This document shows positions 48,297 to 57,312 of a DNA stretch of 64,000 nucleotides, piece by piece; positions within the stretch are counted from its first letter, which is position 1; every line of letters starts with the position of its first letter. The stretch covers positions 806,001 to 870,000 of the forward strand of contig NZ_LN831025.1 of NCBI RefSeq assembly GCF_001457695.1, given 5' to 3'. This DNA is from Campylobacter jejuni (lineage in GTDB: Bacteria > Campylobacterota > Campylobacteria > Campylobacterales > Campylobacteraceae). Under the pieces are notes generated by a model, which saw nothing but the letters and a program-made list of their open reading frames with translations, was not told the DNA's origin and searched no databases. A program made the position numbers and the translations under genes.

Positions 48297-49679
48297 TTAT
48301 AAATTTTGAATAAAACCTTCCAAAATTTGAATTTGCTTTTCTACGCTTGCAATAGAACTTGAGCCTTCACTTTGCTTAGAATTTAAAGAAAATTCAAAAT
48401 TTAAAAGTTCCATAGCTTTTTCATCAAATACAGGATCTATTTTTGAAACATCTTTAATTTCACTTATATCAATACCTTGTGCTTCAGCTTGTGCAACAAC
48501 ATTTCCCACTATAAAATGTGCTTTTCTAAAAGGAATATTTTTTTCACGCACCAAATAATCTGCCAAATCGGTAGCCAACAAATGACCTTTTTTACAAGCA
48601 TTAAGCATATTTTCTTTGTTGATTTGTATTTCTTTTAACATTGCATTTAAGATAATTAAGCTATCTTTAGCCGTTTTTACACTATCAAAAAGCCCCTCTT
48701 TATCTTCTTGCATATCTTTATTATAAGCTAAAGGTAAAGCTTTCATTATAGTTAAAAGAGAAATCAAATTTCCATAAACACGCCCTGTTTTTCCACGTAT
48801 AAGCTCACAAACATCGGGGTTTTTTTTCTGAGGCATAATAGAGCTCCCTGTTGAAAAACTATCACTTATAGTTATAAAAGAAAACTCCGAACTTGAGAAT
48901 AAAATCATTTCTTCACAAAGTCTTGAAGTGTGTGTAAAAATAACTGCTATATCATAAAGTAAATCAAGAGCAAAATCCCTATCACTCACTCCATCCATAG
49001 CATTTGGCATAATATCTTTAAATCCTAAAATTTTAGTGCTCAACTCACGATTGGTTCTATAGCTAGTTCCTGCACATGCACAAGATCCAAGTGGTGAAAA
49101 GTCTGCAAGTTCTAGGCTATTTTGCAAACGCTTAACATCTCGCATTAACATAAAAGCATAAGCTAAAATATAAAAAGAAAAACTCACAGGCTGAGCGTGT
49201 TGTAAATGTGTAAAACTTGGCATAATGGTTTTTTTGTGCGCTTTAGCATGTTCGAGCATGGTTTGAATCAATTCTTTTAAAAGCTTTATGAGTTCTATGT
49301 GAGATTTTTTGACAAAAAGTTTAAAATCAGTAGCCACTTGGTCATTTCTACTTCTTGCAGTATGGAGTTTTCCGCCAATTTCGCTACCTATAATCTCGCT
49401 TAAACGCTTTTCTATAGCCATATGAATATCTTCATCTTTGATATCAAAAACAAATTTACCTTGCTCTATTTCACTTTTAACTTGTTCTAGGCCTTTTATA
49501 ATAGCATCTAATTCTTCTTTTTTTAAAATATCACAACTTTCAAGCATTGTAGCATGTGCTATGGATCCTTGTATATCTTCATTAAACAAAGTTTTATCTA
49601 CATTTAAACTCGCATTAAATTTCTTTAAAAGCTCGTCGCTTGCACCACTAAAGCGTCCTGACCACATTTCATTTTTCAT
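48297..49679 (-). CDS. argH: Argininosuccinate lyase
   Basis: Final step of arginine synthesis. 460 residues. The fumarase/lyase superfamily signature [12 protein letters not shown] contains the catalytic serine loop; [16 protein letters not shown] and [17 protein letters not shown] are further active-site blocks. Lies ten bases downstream of pckA. Confidence 0.97.
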   Translation of the reverse strand: MKNEMWSGRFSGASDELLKKFNASLNVDKTLFNEDIQGSIAHATMLESCDILKKEELDAIIKGLEQVKSEIEQGKFVFDIKDEDIHMAIEKRLSEIIGSEIGGKLHTARSRNDQVATDFKLFVKKSHIELIKLLKELIQTMLEHAKAHKKTIMPSFTHLQHAQPVSFSFYILAYAFMLMRDVKRLQNSLELADFSPLGSCACAGTSYRTNRELSTKILGFKDIMPNAMDGVSDRDFALDLLYDIAVIFTHTSRLCEEMILFSSSEFSFITISDSFSTGSSIMPQKKNPDVCELIRGKTGRVYGNLISLLTIMKALPLAYNKDMQEDKEGLFDSVKTAKDSLIILNAMLKEIQINKENMLNACKKGHLLATDLADYLVREKNIPFRKAHFIVGNVVAQAEAQGIDISEIKDVSKIDPVFDEKAMELLNFEFSLNSKQSEGSSSIASVEKQIQILEGFIQNL

Positions 49680-49688
49680 TTAAACGCC

Positions 49689-51263
49689 TTAAATTTTTGG
49701 TCCAAATTTGCTAAATTCAATGCCTTCTTTGACATCTTCATAGCGTTTGAAATTTTGTATAAACATATGTGCTAATTTATCTCTTGTTGCAATATAATCA
49801 TTTTTATCTGACCAAGTATTTATAGGATTTAAAAGCATGCTTTCTACACCCTCTAAAGCTTTTGGAATAGCTAAATCAAACACTTCAAAATTTTCAAATT
49901 CGCATTTTGCAATACTTCCATCTAGAATAGCATTAATGCAAGCCCTAGTAGCCTTAATGCTCATTCTTTTACCCACACCGTAGCTTCCACCGCTCCAGCC
50001 TGTATTAACAAGATAAACATTAGCTTCATGCTTTTCAATCTTTTCACCAAGTAATCTCGCATAAACCGTTGGATGCAAAGGCATAAAAGGTTCTCCAAAA
50101 CAAGCTGAAAAAGTTGCTTGAGGTTCTAAAATACCACGCTCAGTTCCAGCTACTTTTGCTGTATAACCACTTAAAAAATAATACATAGCCTGCTCTTTGC
50201 TTAGTTTACTCACCGGAGGCAAAATTCCAAAAGCATCTGCACTTAAAAATATAATATTTTTTGGATGACCTGCTTTTAAACTAGGCTCATGATTTTCAAT
50301 ATGCTCTATAGGATAAGAAACTCTTGTATTTTCTGTTTTTGAAGCATCAGCATAATCAATACTCTTATCAGCTCTTAAAACTACATTTTCTAAAAGTGCA
50401 TTTCTTTTAATGGCACCATAAATTTCAGGCTCATGTTCAGGATCAAGATTGATTGTTTTTGCGTAACAGCCACCCTCAAAATTAAACACACCTTCATCAT
50501 CCCAGCCATGCTCATCATCACCTATGAGTCTTCTTTTTGGATCGGTTGAAAGCGTAGTTTTTCCTGTACCGCTAAGTCCAAAGAAAAGTGCCACATCGTC
50601 TTTTTCTCCGACATTTGCACTACAATGCATAGAAAGTTTATTTTCTAGTGGCAACCAATAATTCATCATAGAAAAAATACCTTTTTTCATTTCTCCACCA
50701 TACCAAGTTCCACCAATAACCGCTATATTTTCTTCAACATTAAAGATCACAAAAACCTCTGAATTTAAACCATCTTGTTTGTAATCTTCATTAATACATT
50801 TGCAAGCATTATAAACAATAAAATCTGCTTTAAAATTCTCAAGTTCCTCTTGACTTGGGCGAATAAACATATTTTTAACAAAATGCGCTTGCCATGCAAT
50901 TTCAGTAACAAATCTTACTGCTTTGCGACTTTGCAAAGAAGCACCGCAAAAAGCATCTTGAACATAAATTTTCTTTCCACTTAACTCTTGCTTTGCTTTA
51001 GTTAAAAGTTTATCAAATAATTCTTTTGTAATAGGCTGATTTACCTTCCCCCAAGCTATATATTTACTAGATGGATCTTGTTTTACAAAATATTTATCTT
51101 TAGGACTTCTACCTGTAAAAATCCCCGTATCTACACAAAAAGTATCATTATCCGTGCTTAAACCTTCATTATTTGCTTTTTCATGAGCATTTAATTCATC
51201 ATAACTTAAATTATGAAAAATTTCCTTTATGTTATCTAAATCTAAATTATCAAATTTTTTCAT
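49689..51263 (-). CDS. pckA: Phosphoenolpyruvate carboxykinase (ATP)
   Basis: 524 residues. The kinase P-loop [11 protein letters not shown], the metal-binding [22 protein letters not shown], and RSPKDKYFV substrate block are intact. Converts oxaloacetate to PEP. C. jejuni lacks glucose uptake, so this gluconeogenic step is central, and it sits next to pycB, which supplies or removes oxaloacetate. Confidence 0.97.
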   Translation of the reverse strand: MKKFDNLDLDNIKEIFHNLSYDELNAHEKANNEGLSTDNDTFCVDTGIFTGRSPKDKYFVKQDPSSKYIAWGKVNQPITKELFDKLLTKAKQELSGKKIYVQDAFCGASLQSRKAVRFVTEIAWQAHFVKNMFIRPSQEELENFKADFIVYNACKCINEDYKQDGLNSEVFVIFNVEENIAVIGGTWYGGEMKKGIFSMMNYWLPLENKLSMHCSANVGEKDDVALFFGLSGTGKTTLSTDPKRRLIGDDEHGWDDEGVFNFEGGCYAKTINLDPEHEPEIYGAIKRNALLENVVLRADKSIDYADASKTENTRVSYPIEHIENHEPSLKAGHPKNIIFLSADAFGILPPVSKLSKEQAMYYFLSGYTAKVAGTERGILEPQATFSACFGEPFMPLHPTVYARLLGEKIEKHEANVYLVNTGWSGGSYGVGKRMSIKATRACINAILDGSIAKCEFENFEVFDLAIPKALEGVESMLLNPINTWSDKNDYIATRDKLAHMFIQNFKRYEDVKEGIEFSKFGPKI

Positions 51264-51275
51264 TTTTCCCTCACT

Positions 51276-53075
51276 TTAATTCTTGTAAATAGCTAATACT
51301 TCACCTTCATTAACAGTATCGCCTATTTTAATACAAAGCTCTGAAATAATTCCATCTTTTGGGGCATTAACCTCAATCTCCATTTTCATTGCTTCTAAAA
51401 CCATGATAGCTTGACCTGATTTTACTTCTTCGCCTTCGTTAACATAAATTTTAAAGACATTACCTGAAATACCTGCTAAAACTTCATTTTCAGCATCTAC
51501 AGAACTTGTTGAATTTGAAGAAATAATATTTTTATTTTCTTCTACTTTTTTCACACTTTTAACATTAACATCTTTATCAAAGCCATAGCTTACTTCTACA
51601 TGATATTTATTACCATTTACAGCTACGGTAAATTTGTTTTCATCTGCACTCATAGGTTTTGGCATACTGGCTAATTTGCGTATATTTACCTTTGCCTCTC
51701 CTTTTAAAAATGCTATACCTTTTTCTTTGCAAGCTGCTGCAACAAATATATTTTCTTCACTCGTTTCTATACCCTCTTTTTCAAGCAAGGTTTTGGTATA
51801 AGCTATACTTTTACTCTCATCTTTATCAGCTATATTTATAGCAAGCTCTGTAGTAGGTTCTAAATTAAGTTGTTTTGAAGCAAGCTCAATAATGTTTGCA
51901 TCGGGTGCAACTGGAGTTTTTCCAAAATAACCAAGCACCATTTTTCCATAACCTTCTGCGATTTTTTTCCAAGACCCAAACATAACATTATTAAATGCTT
52001 GTTGAAAATAAAATTGAGAAACTGGAGTAACCGAAGTACCAAATCCACCTTTTTCTACAACTTCTCTCATAGCATGAATGACCTGTGGAAATTTATCTAA
52101 AATATTATTATCCCTCATCATTTGTGTATTTGCTGTTAAAGCTCCTCCTGGCATAGGAGAAAAAGGAATAAGTGGATTTACCATAGTAGCTTCAGGGGGT
52201 AAAAAATACTCTTTTAAACAATCTTTTAAAACTTCTTCGTATTTTAGAATTTTTTCTTCTTCAAGTCCACCTAAATCATAATCTTTACCTTTTAAGGCAT
52301 GCATCATGGTTAAAATATCAGGCTGAGAAGTTCCACCACTTACAGGAGCTGCAGCCAAATCGATACCATCAACACCTGCTTCAAGTGCTGCAAGATAGCA
52401 GGCTATACTCACCCCTGCAGTTTCATGCGTATGAAGTCTAATATGCATATCTTGAGGTAAAATTTTTCTTGCCATTTTAATGGTTTCATAAATTTTATTT
52501 GGATTTGAAGTTCCACTTGCATCTTTAAAACAAATGCTGTGAAAAGGAATTTCTGCTGCTAAAATTTCTTTCAAAATTTTTTCATAAAAAGGCACATCAT
52601 GAGCACCTTTGCAATTTGGCGGTAGATCCATTAAGGTAATAGCGATTTCATGTTTTAATCCATGTTTTGCTATACATTCACCACTAAATTTTAAATTATT
52701 TATATCATTAAGAGCATCAAAATTTCTTATCGTTGTGGTACCGTGTTTTGCAAAAAGTTTTGCATGCAAATCAATAAGCTCACTACTTCCAGTATCTAAA
52801 GTAACAGTATTAACCCCTCTTGCTAAAGTTTGAAGATTGGAATCTTTTCCTACAATAGCTCTAAATCTATCCATCATGGTAAAAGCATCTTCATTAAGAT
52901 AAAAATACAAGCTTTGAAATCTAGCACCACCACCAAATTCAAAATGAGTAATACCCGCTTCTTTTGCTGCTTCTACTGCAGGAAAAAAATCATCCATTAA
53001 AACCCTAGCTCCATAAACAGACTGAAAACCGTCCCTAAAGCTTGTATCCATTACATCGATGAATTTTTTAGCCAT
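51276..53075 (-). CDS. pycB: Pyruvate carboxylase subunit B / oxaloacetate decarboxylase alpha-type
   Basis: 599 residues. An HMGL-like carboxyltransferase domain (MDTSFRDGFQSVYGARVLMDD, ICFKDASGTSNP, RLHTHETAGVS metal-binding His pair), a conserved carboxylase domain, and a C-terminal biotinyl domain with EAMKME. Campylobacter uses a two-subunit pyruvate carboxylase, PycA being elsewhere. The oxaloacetate decarboxylase alternative cannot be excluded from this gene alone, but no beta or gamma subunit is adjacent. Confidence 0.93.
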   Translation of the reverse strand: MAKKFIDVMDTSFRDGFQSVYGARVLMDDFFPAVEAAKEAGITHFEFGGGARFQSLYFYLNEDAFTMMDRFRAIVGKDSNLQTLARGVNTVTLDTGSSELIDLHAKLFAKHGTTTIRNFDALNDINNLKFSGECIAKHGLKHEIAITLMDLPPNCKGAHDVPFYEKILKEILAAEIPFHSICFKDASGTSNPNKIYETIKMARKILPQDMHIRLHTHETAGVSIACYLAALEAGVDGIDLAAAPVSGGTSQPDILTMMHALKGKDYDLGGLEEEKILKYEEVLKDCLKEYFLPPEATMVNPLIPFSPMPGGALTANTQMMRDNNILDKFPQVIHAMREVVEKGGFGTSVTPVSQFYFQQAFNNVMFGSWKKIAEGYGKMVLGYFGKTPVAPDANIIELASKQLNLEPTTELAINIADKDESKSIAYTKTLLEKEGIETSEENIFVAAACKEKGIAFLKGEAKVNIRKLASMPKPMSADENKFTVAVNGNKYHVEVSYGFDKDVNVKSVKKVEENKNIISSNSTSSVDAENEVLAGISGNVFKIYVNEGEEVKSGQAIMVLEAMKMEIEVNAPKDGIISELCIKIGDTVNEGEVLAIYKN

Positions 53076-53106
53076 TATTTTTCCTTAAAAAAATATTTTT
53101 TCATTA

Positions 53107-54447
53107 TTATACAAAAATTTGATAACACATTACCAAAATTATTGCTATAGGCGATATAAAACGAATAAAAAACAACCAAATTAAGAAAATTTTTCGACTT
53201 ATAAATTTAGAAAAAATTTTATAAATTTGTTTTTTATTCATAAAAAAACCTACAAATATAGAGCATACTATAGCACCAAGTGGAAGTAAAAAATTTGAAG
53301 TTAATTTATCTAATAAAGTAAAAAAATCTTTACCAAAAAAACTAAACATAGAAAAAAAATTTAAATTTAATGACAAGATACAACAAATTCCAAAAACAAA
53401 AACAAATAAACCTATTAAAAATAGAGCTTTAACACGAGAAATTTGATAGTTATTAATCATATAAAAAGTTAAAGGCTCTATCATTGAAACAGCTGAAGTA
53501 ATACCAGCAAAAAAAAGTGCTAAGAAAAAACAAAATGCAAAAATATAGCCTAAAGCTCCAAGTTGATTAAACAAACTCATCAAGGATATAAAAACAATTC
53601 CTGCTCCTTGAGTATGCGGATCGGCTCCAAATTCAAAGATAAAAGTAAAAACAATAAGTCCCATGATAAAAGAAATCAATAAGTTAATCAAAACAATATA
53701 CACTGAACTTTTTATAAAATTTGTTTTTTTATCCAAGGCTGATGAATATGTAACTATACAACCTATTCCCAAGCATAAGGTAAAAAATGCAAGCCCTAAA
53801 GCTTCGGCAATAGAGCTAAATTTAAAATGTGAAAAATCGGGATAAAATAAATAAGAAAAAGCATTTGCAAAACCTTGCTTAAATCCCATGCAATAAAACA
53901 ACATAAAAACAAGCATTAAAAATAAGCTAGGCATTATAACAACGTTTAATTTTTCAATCCCTTTGATTAAACCTTTAGATACTATTAATAAAGTAAGAAA
54001 AAAAGATAAAGTGAAGAAAAAAACAGAACTTGTCAAATTTGTAGTAATTAAATTCTGAAAATTACTTGCTGCTTCATCTAAGGTTTTAGGAAGATAATAA
54101 AGACTAACTACAGTATATTTTAAAACCCATCCCATAATAACTAGATAAAAAGAGAGAACAAAAATACCACCTAACATAAAAACGCCGCCATATCGCCATC
54201 TATTGCCATATTTTATGGCAAGATTTGAATAAGCATTTGCAAGATCACTTTTACTTAAACGTCCCATAGCCACTTCAGCCAAAAAAATACTAAATCCTAT
54301 GGTTAAAGTAAAAAACAAATATAAAAGCACAAAAACAAAACCACCATTTTCTGCACTTAAAGTTGGAAATTTCCAAGCATTACCTAAACCAACGGCTCCA
54401 CCAGCAACAGCCAATACAAAACCGATTTTTGAAAAATATGTTCTCAT
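53107..54447 (-). CDS. Sodium-dependent amino-acid transporter (NSS family)
   Basis: 446 residues with 11-12 helices. The Na+/substrate site helix 1 GFVLAVAGGAVGLGNAWKFPTLSAENGG and helix 6 ALGLAFFTLCLGIGCIVTYSSAL are conserved. LeuT-type symporter; substrate unknown. About half its residues appear shared with the following paralogue, 12 bases away. Confidence 0.93.
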   Translation of the reverse strand: MRTYFSKIGFVLAVAGGAVGLGNAWKFPTLSAENGGFVFVLLYLFFTLTIGFSIFLAEVAMGRLSKSDLANAYSNLAIKYGNRWRYGGVFMLGGIFVLSFYLVIMGWVLKYTVVSLYYLPKTLDEAASNFQNLITTNLTSSVFFFTLSFFLTLLIVSKGLIKGIEKLNVVIMPSLFLMLVFMLFYCMGFKQGFANAFSYLFYPDFSHFKFSSIAEALGLAFFTLCLGIGCIVTYSSALDKKTNFIKSSVYIVLINLLISFIMGLIVFTFIFEFGADPHTQGAGIVFISLMSLFNQLGALGYIFAFCFFLALFFAGITSAVSMIEPLTFYMINNYQISRVKALFLIGLFVFVFGICCILSLNLNFFSMFSFFGKDFFTLLDKLTSNFLLPLGAIVCSIFVGFFMNKKQIYKIFSKFISRKIFLIWLFFIRFISPIAIILVMCYQIFV

Positions 54448-54459
54448 TATTTTTCAAAC

Positions 54460-55794
54460 TCACTTTAAAAAAGCGGCTATCATAACTATAACAACAGCCA
54501 AAGGGGAAATAAATCTCAAAAACACATACCAAAGTTCAAAAAATATACCCCTCATATAAGGTTTAAATAAAATTTTTAAAGCTTCTTTTTTCATCACAAA
54601 TCCCACAAAAATAGCTGCCAAAATTCCACCTAAAGGCATAATAACCTTGCTTGAAACACTATCAAGCAAATCAAAAAAACTCATTCCAAAAAATCCAAAC
54701 TGAGTACTTTTTAAAGAAGATAAAATACACAACATTCCTAAAATATAAACAACAATTCCTATTAAAATCAAAGCTTTTTTACGGCTCATGCCAAAAGTAT
54801 TAATAAGATAAAAAGCAAAAGGCTCTATCATTGAAACAGCTGAAGTAATACCAGCAAAGATTAAAGAAATAAAAAATGCTGCTCCAAAAATACAACCAAT
54901 CACTCCAATCTTTTCAAATAAAGTAGCTAAGGAAATAAAAACAAGTCCTGGTCCTTGCTGATTAGGATTGTAGCCAAATTCAAAGATAAAAGTAAAAACA
55001 ACCAAACCCATTAATAAACCAACTAAAAGATTGATAAAAATAATATTTAAAGTACTGGTAATAAAATTAGTTTTATCAGACAGACTAGCAGAATAAGTAA
55101 TAATCGTTCCAACGCCCAAAGAAAGACTAAAAAAAGCAAGTCCTAACGCTTCAAGAACATTTGAAGTGTTGATTTTGGAAAAATCAGGTACAAAAAGAAA
55201 TTTAACCGCCATTATAAAACCATCTTTGCTAATAGCATAAACAAGCATCAAAATAAGTAAAATAAACAATGAAGGCATCATCCAAACATTTAACTTTTCA
55301 ATCCCATTCTTAACACCTTTAGAAACAATATAAAAAACACATAAAAAAACCAAAGTAAAACAAATAAACTGACTTAAAAAATCCTCACTTGTAAAAAATC
55401 CAAACTGTGCTTTACTTACTTCTAGATCCATAGGCAAATTTCCAGTGATACTTAAAAACACATATTTAACTATCCAGCCAATCACCAAGGTATAAAAAGA
55501 AACTATTAAAATCGCCCCCACCATAGTAAAACCAACATAAGACCAAGCTTTTTTATTTGAAGGTGCTAACTTTTCATAGGCATTAACCGGATCTTTTTCA
55601 CTAATTTTTCCTATGCTAAGCTCAGCTAAAAATATCACAAAACCTACACCTAAAGTAAGAATTATATAAAGCAAGATAAAAGCAGATCCACCACTTTGAC
55701 CTACTAGTGTTGGAAATTTCCAAGCATTACCCAAGCCCACCGCTGAACCTGCTACCGCTAAAATGAAACCTATTTTTGAAAATTTAGAACTCAA
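54460..55794 (-). CDS. Sodium-dependent amino-acid transporter (NSS family)
   Basis: 444 residues, paralogue of the neighbour at 53107. Helix 1 GFILAVAGSAVGLGNAWKFP and helix 6 ALGLAFFSLSLGVGTIITYSASL are the Na+ sites. FAGITSAVSMIEPFAFYLIN matches the neighbour almost exactly. A tandem duplication that has diverged, or two parts of a heteromeric unit; the latter is not usual for this family. Confidence 0.93.
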   Translation of the reverse strand: MSSKFSKIGFILAVAGSAVGLGNAWKFPTLVGQSGGSAFILLYIILTLGVGFVIFLAELSIGKISEKDPVNAYEKLAPSNKKAWSYVGFTMVGAILIVSFYTLVIGWIVKYVFLSITGNLPMDLEVSKAQFGFFTSEDFLSQFICFTLVFLCVFYIVSKGVKNGIEKLNVWMMPSLFILLILMLVYAISKDGFIMAVKFLFVPDFSKINTSNVLEALGLAFFSLSLGVGTIITYSASLSDKTNFITSTLNIIFINLLVGLLMGLVVFTFIFEFGYNPNQQGPGLVFISLATLFEKIGVIGCIFGAAFFISLIFAGITSAVSMIEPFAFYLINTFGMSRKKALILIGIVVYILGMLCILSSLKSTQFGFFGMSFFDLLDSVSSKVIMPLGGILAAIFVGFVMKKEALKILFKPYMRGIFFELWYVFLRFISPLAVVIVMIAAFLK

Positions 55795-55931
55795 TGTTGC
55801 AACCTTAACTTAAAAATTATTTTAAAATATTATTAAAGCAAAAAAACTTTTAAGCTTTATTGAAAACAATCAAATTTAAATCAAAAATGTGAATTTTTGT
55901 AAATTTCAATAAAAATAAAGATACCTTTGGT

Positions 55932-55937
55932 TATAAT
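55932..55937 (+). promoter_or_regulatory. -10 box for atpE
   Basis: TATAAT about 89 bases before the preferred ATG of atpE. The 5' leader is A/T-rich except for GTAGGGATACGCAAGCCGAA. TTCGGCTT (55937-55944) and AAGCCGAA (55973-55980) form an 8-bp inverted repeat that begins at the -10 box. Confidence 0.6.
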
Positions 55938-56025
55938 TCGGCTTTATTTTTAAGTCTTAAGTAGGGATACGCAAGCCGAACTGATTTAAAAATTGAAAAA
56001 AATTTTTTATAGAAAGGTTAAGATA

Positions 56026-56364
56026 ATGAAAAAAGTTCTTTTTTTATTATTAGCATGTGCAGTAGTAGCTTTTGCAGCTGAAACTAATGCTCCAGTAGAG
56101 CAAGAAGCTATTAATGTATGGATTAAAGCATTTTCAGTTCTTGCAGCAGGCTTAGGTCTTGGTGTTGCAGCACTTGGTGGTGCTATCGGTATGGGTAATA
56201 CTGCAGCGGCAACAATTGCAGGAACAGCTAGAAACCCTGGTCTTGGGCCAAAATTAATGACAACTATGTTTATCGCTTTAGCGATGATTGAAGCACAAGT
56301 TATCTATGCTCTTGTTATCGCGCTAATAGCACTTTATGCAAATCCTTTTATAGTTTTACAATAA
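56026..56364 (+). CDS. atpE: ATP synthase F0 subunit c
   Basis: 112 residues from MKKVLFLLLACAVVAFAAE, preferred over an ATG at 55993 because AGAAAGG lies nine bases before it. After a signal-like leader there are two helices: VLAAGLGLGVAALGGAIGMG and the second with the ion-binding Glu in IALAMIEAQVIYALV. Forms the rotor ring. Separate from the other atp genes, as is usual in epsilonproteobacteria. Confidence 0.95.
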   Translation: MKKVLFLLLACAVVAFAAETNAPVEQEAINVWIKAFSVLAAGLGLGVAALGGAIGMGNTAAATIAGTARNPGLGPKLMTTMFIALAMIEAQVIYALVIALIALYANPFIVLQ

Positions 56365-56372
56365 AACTTATT

Positions 56373-56395
56373 AAAGCCCTTTTTTGGGCTTTTTT
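56373..56395 (+). terminator. atpE terminator
   Basis: AAAGCCC (56373-56379), loop of six Ts, GGGCTTT (56386-56392) then Ts. It ends just before tRNA-Leu. Confidence 0.9.
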
Positions 56396-56399
56396 CTAT

Positions 56400-56485
56400 G
56401 CGGTTATGGTGGAATTGGTAGACACGCCATCTTGAGGGGGTGGTGCGCTCCGCGTGTGCGAGTTCAAATCTCGCTAACCGCACCA
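56400..56485 (+). tRNA. tRNA-Leu (GAG), integration site
   Basis: The acceptor GCGGTTA pairs with TAACCGC, discriminator A, encoded CCA. Anticodon stem CCATC/GGTGG with loop TTGAGGG gives GAG, reading CUY. Long variable arm as for leucine. Its last bases AACCGCACCATT are repeated at 62074-62085, marking it as the attachment site of the island. Confidence 0.96.
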
Positions 56486-56487
56486 TT
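56476..56487 (+). repeat. Left copy of the 12-bp attachment core (attL)
   Basis: AACCGCACCATT, formed by the 3' end of tRNA-Leu(GAG) plus TT. An identical 12-mer occurs at 62074-62085 in the same orientation. Confidence 0.7.
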
Positions 56488-56618
56488 TATACTGCTAACT
56501 ACATAAATTAACATAAATATAAAACTTAAAAAATATCTATAAAATAGGACTTTAAAACTATCTAAAATCTAAATTAAATTTTTCCGTTAAAATCCATTTT
56601 AAAAATTTTTCCCTAACT

Positions 56619-56662
56619 TTTCTCCTAACTTTTTATTTTTTGTTTTAAAAAGTTAGGAGAAA
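56619..56662. repeat. 17-bp perfect inverted repeat
   Basis: TTTCTCCTAACTTTTTA (56619-56635), ten T-rich bases, TAAAAAGTTAGGAGAAA (56646-56662). A further partial copy of the arm, CCCTAACTTTT, is at 56611-56621. It could be a strong hairpin, a terminator reading either way, or a recombinase/replication site. It lies 130 bases inside the left end of the island. Confidence 0.8.
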
Positions 56663-56685
56663 TTAGCTTAAGGAGTTTATTTTAA

Positions 56686-56898
56686 ATGCTTACACAAAAA
56701 GACATAATAAAAAAGATAAAAACTATTTTTATAAGAAGTTTTTTGTATTTGATTATAAAGATATCCAAAAATAAGAAAATTAACAAGAGACTAAAAGTAT
56801 TAAGGTACATTGATTTGCGGAAAGGAAATTCTATCACACAAATAATCAATAAGATGATAAAACATTTATTCAAAAATATTATAATTAAAGCATATTAG
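56686..56898 (+). CDS. Hypothetical basic protein, possibly a remnant
   Basis: 70 codons, highly basic and Ile-rich (KIKTIFIRSFLYLIIKISKN, KRLKVLRYIDLRKG). An AAGGAG is ten bases before the ATG. The composition follows the very AT-rich DNA, so chance is possible. No family recognised; it precedes a candidate type I toxin locus. Confidence 0.35.
   Translation: MLTQKDIIKKIKTIFIRSFLYLIIKISKNKKINKRLKVLRYIDLRKGNSITQIINKMIKHLFKNIIIKAY
56880..56885 (+). promoter_or_regulatory. -10 box for the 23-codon peptide locus
   Basis: Perfect TATAAT; the transcript should start near 56892, about 40 bases ahead of the peptide's first ATG. Confidence 0.5.
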
Positions 56899-56931
56899 GC
56901 ATGGCTACTCTTTCGGTTGCAAGAAAGAGAC

Positions 56932-57003
56932 ATGATGAGTAAGATCATTGAATTTTTAGTTCTTGTCTTAGAATTAATTAATGAGATAATCAAGCTCATT
57001 TGA
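56932..57003 (+). CDS. Candidate type I toxin peptide (23 residues)
   Basis: Tandem ATGs at 56932 and 56935 open a 23-residue, strongly hydrophobic, helical peptide (MMSKIIEFLVLVLELI plus NEIIKLI). The purine-rich AAGAAAGAGA before it is the likely ribosome site. That site (GAAAGAG, 56923-56929) can pair with CTCTTTC (56908-56914) in the leader. A longer leader copy CTCTTTCGGTT (56908-56918) is perfectly complementary to AACCGAAAGAG (57075-57085) past the stop. A 13-codon ORF from ATG 56901 (MATLSVARKRHDE) overlaps its start, as mok does hok. Function is inferred only from this layout. Confidence 0.45.
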   Translation: MMSKIIEFLVLVLELINEIIKLI

Positions 57004-57073
57004 TATAACCATTGAAAAATTTTATAAAAACCACGCTTAGTCTAAGCTTAATACATTTATACTAAAAAACATT

Positions 57074-57101
57074 TAACCGAAAGAGACGTGGCTTTCGGTT
57101 A
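57074..57101 (+). repeat. Hairpin carrying the 3' partner of the leader
   Basis: TAACCGAAAG (57074-57083), loop AGACGTGG, CTTTCGGTTA (57092-57101): perfect 10-bp stem. Its left arm can instead pair with the 5' leader at 56908-56918, so two alternative folds compete. Confidence 0.65.
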
Positions 57102-57183
57102 TGAGAAATTCATAGCAAAAATACTTTTACAAAAAAATAGAAAAGATTGGCAAAAAATTAGAAAAGCAAAAAACAAGATTCGC

Positions 57184-57189
57184 TATAAT
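57184..57189 (+). promoter_or_regulatory. -10 box for the AapA-like locus
   Basis: Perfect TATAAT; predicted start near 57196, at the foot of the leader hairpin. Confidence 0.6.
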
Positions 57190-57254
57190 AAAAAATCCGC
57201 TTTAGAGTTGCAGCTCTAGCGGAAAATTACTATGAAACGACATAGTAAGCGTTT
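57190..57254 (-). ncRNA. Candidate IsoA-like antisense RNA
   Basis: A minus-strand TATAAT (57261-57266) would start a transcript near 57254, running opposite to the leader and start of the AapA-like ORF. It would fold into two stem-loops: TTACTATG/CATAGTAA (57227-57248) and TCCGCT-AGAG/CTCT-AGCGGA (57196-57223), the second followed directly by six Ts, a proper intrinsic terminator. Length of ~65 bases with two hairpins resembles the IsoA antitoxins of Helicobacter. No expression evidence here. Confidence 0.5.
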
Positions 57255-57312
57255 TGTGAGATTATATCTAAATTTTAGGTTTTTTAAGCTTAAAGTTGAA
57301 GTATTTTTCTAA
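57232..57312 (+). CDS. AapA-like small toxin peptide (26 residues)
   Basis: ATG at 57232 with GCGGAAAA ahead opens 26 codons: MKRHSKRFVRLYLNFRFF, then KLKVEVFF. The order of a basic head (KRHSKR), LYLNFRFF and KLKVEV recalls the AapA toxins of Helicobacter pylori (as remembered, a basic head then LYxxFxFLGxKVxV). The start codon is inside a perfect 8-bp hairpin (57227-57248) and is covered by the antisense RNA. The stop is followed by an 8-bp stem enclosing a GC-rich loop (57309-57350). Resemblance is by eye over ~20 residues, so treat as a strong candidate, not proof. Confidence 0.5.
   Translation: MKRHSKRFVRLYLNFRFFKLKVEVFF

Noticed and set aside
51276-53075. Oxaloacetate decarboxylase sodium pump alpha subunit
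   Set aside because: Domain order would fit, but no beta or gamma subunit genes are adjacent and Campylobacter is known to use a split pyruvate carboxylase, so PycB is preferred.
57088-57219. A 43-codon GTG frame (MAFGYEKFIAKILLQKNRKD and onward) ahead of the AapA-like ORF and in the same frame
   Set aside because: It looks protein-like but its start is the loop of the hairpin at 57074-57101, its body crosses the AapA-like promoter and its stop is inside the leader hairpin. Better read as a relic or chance frame; not conserved evidence available.
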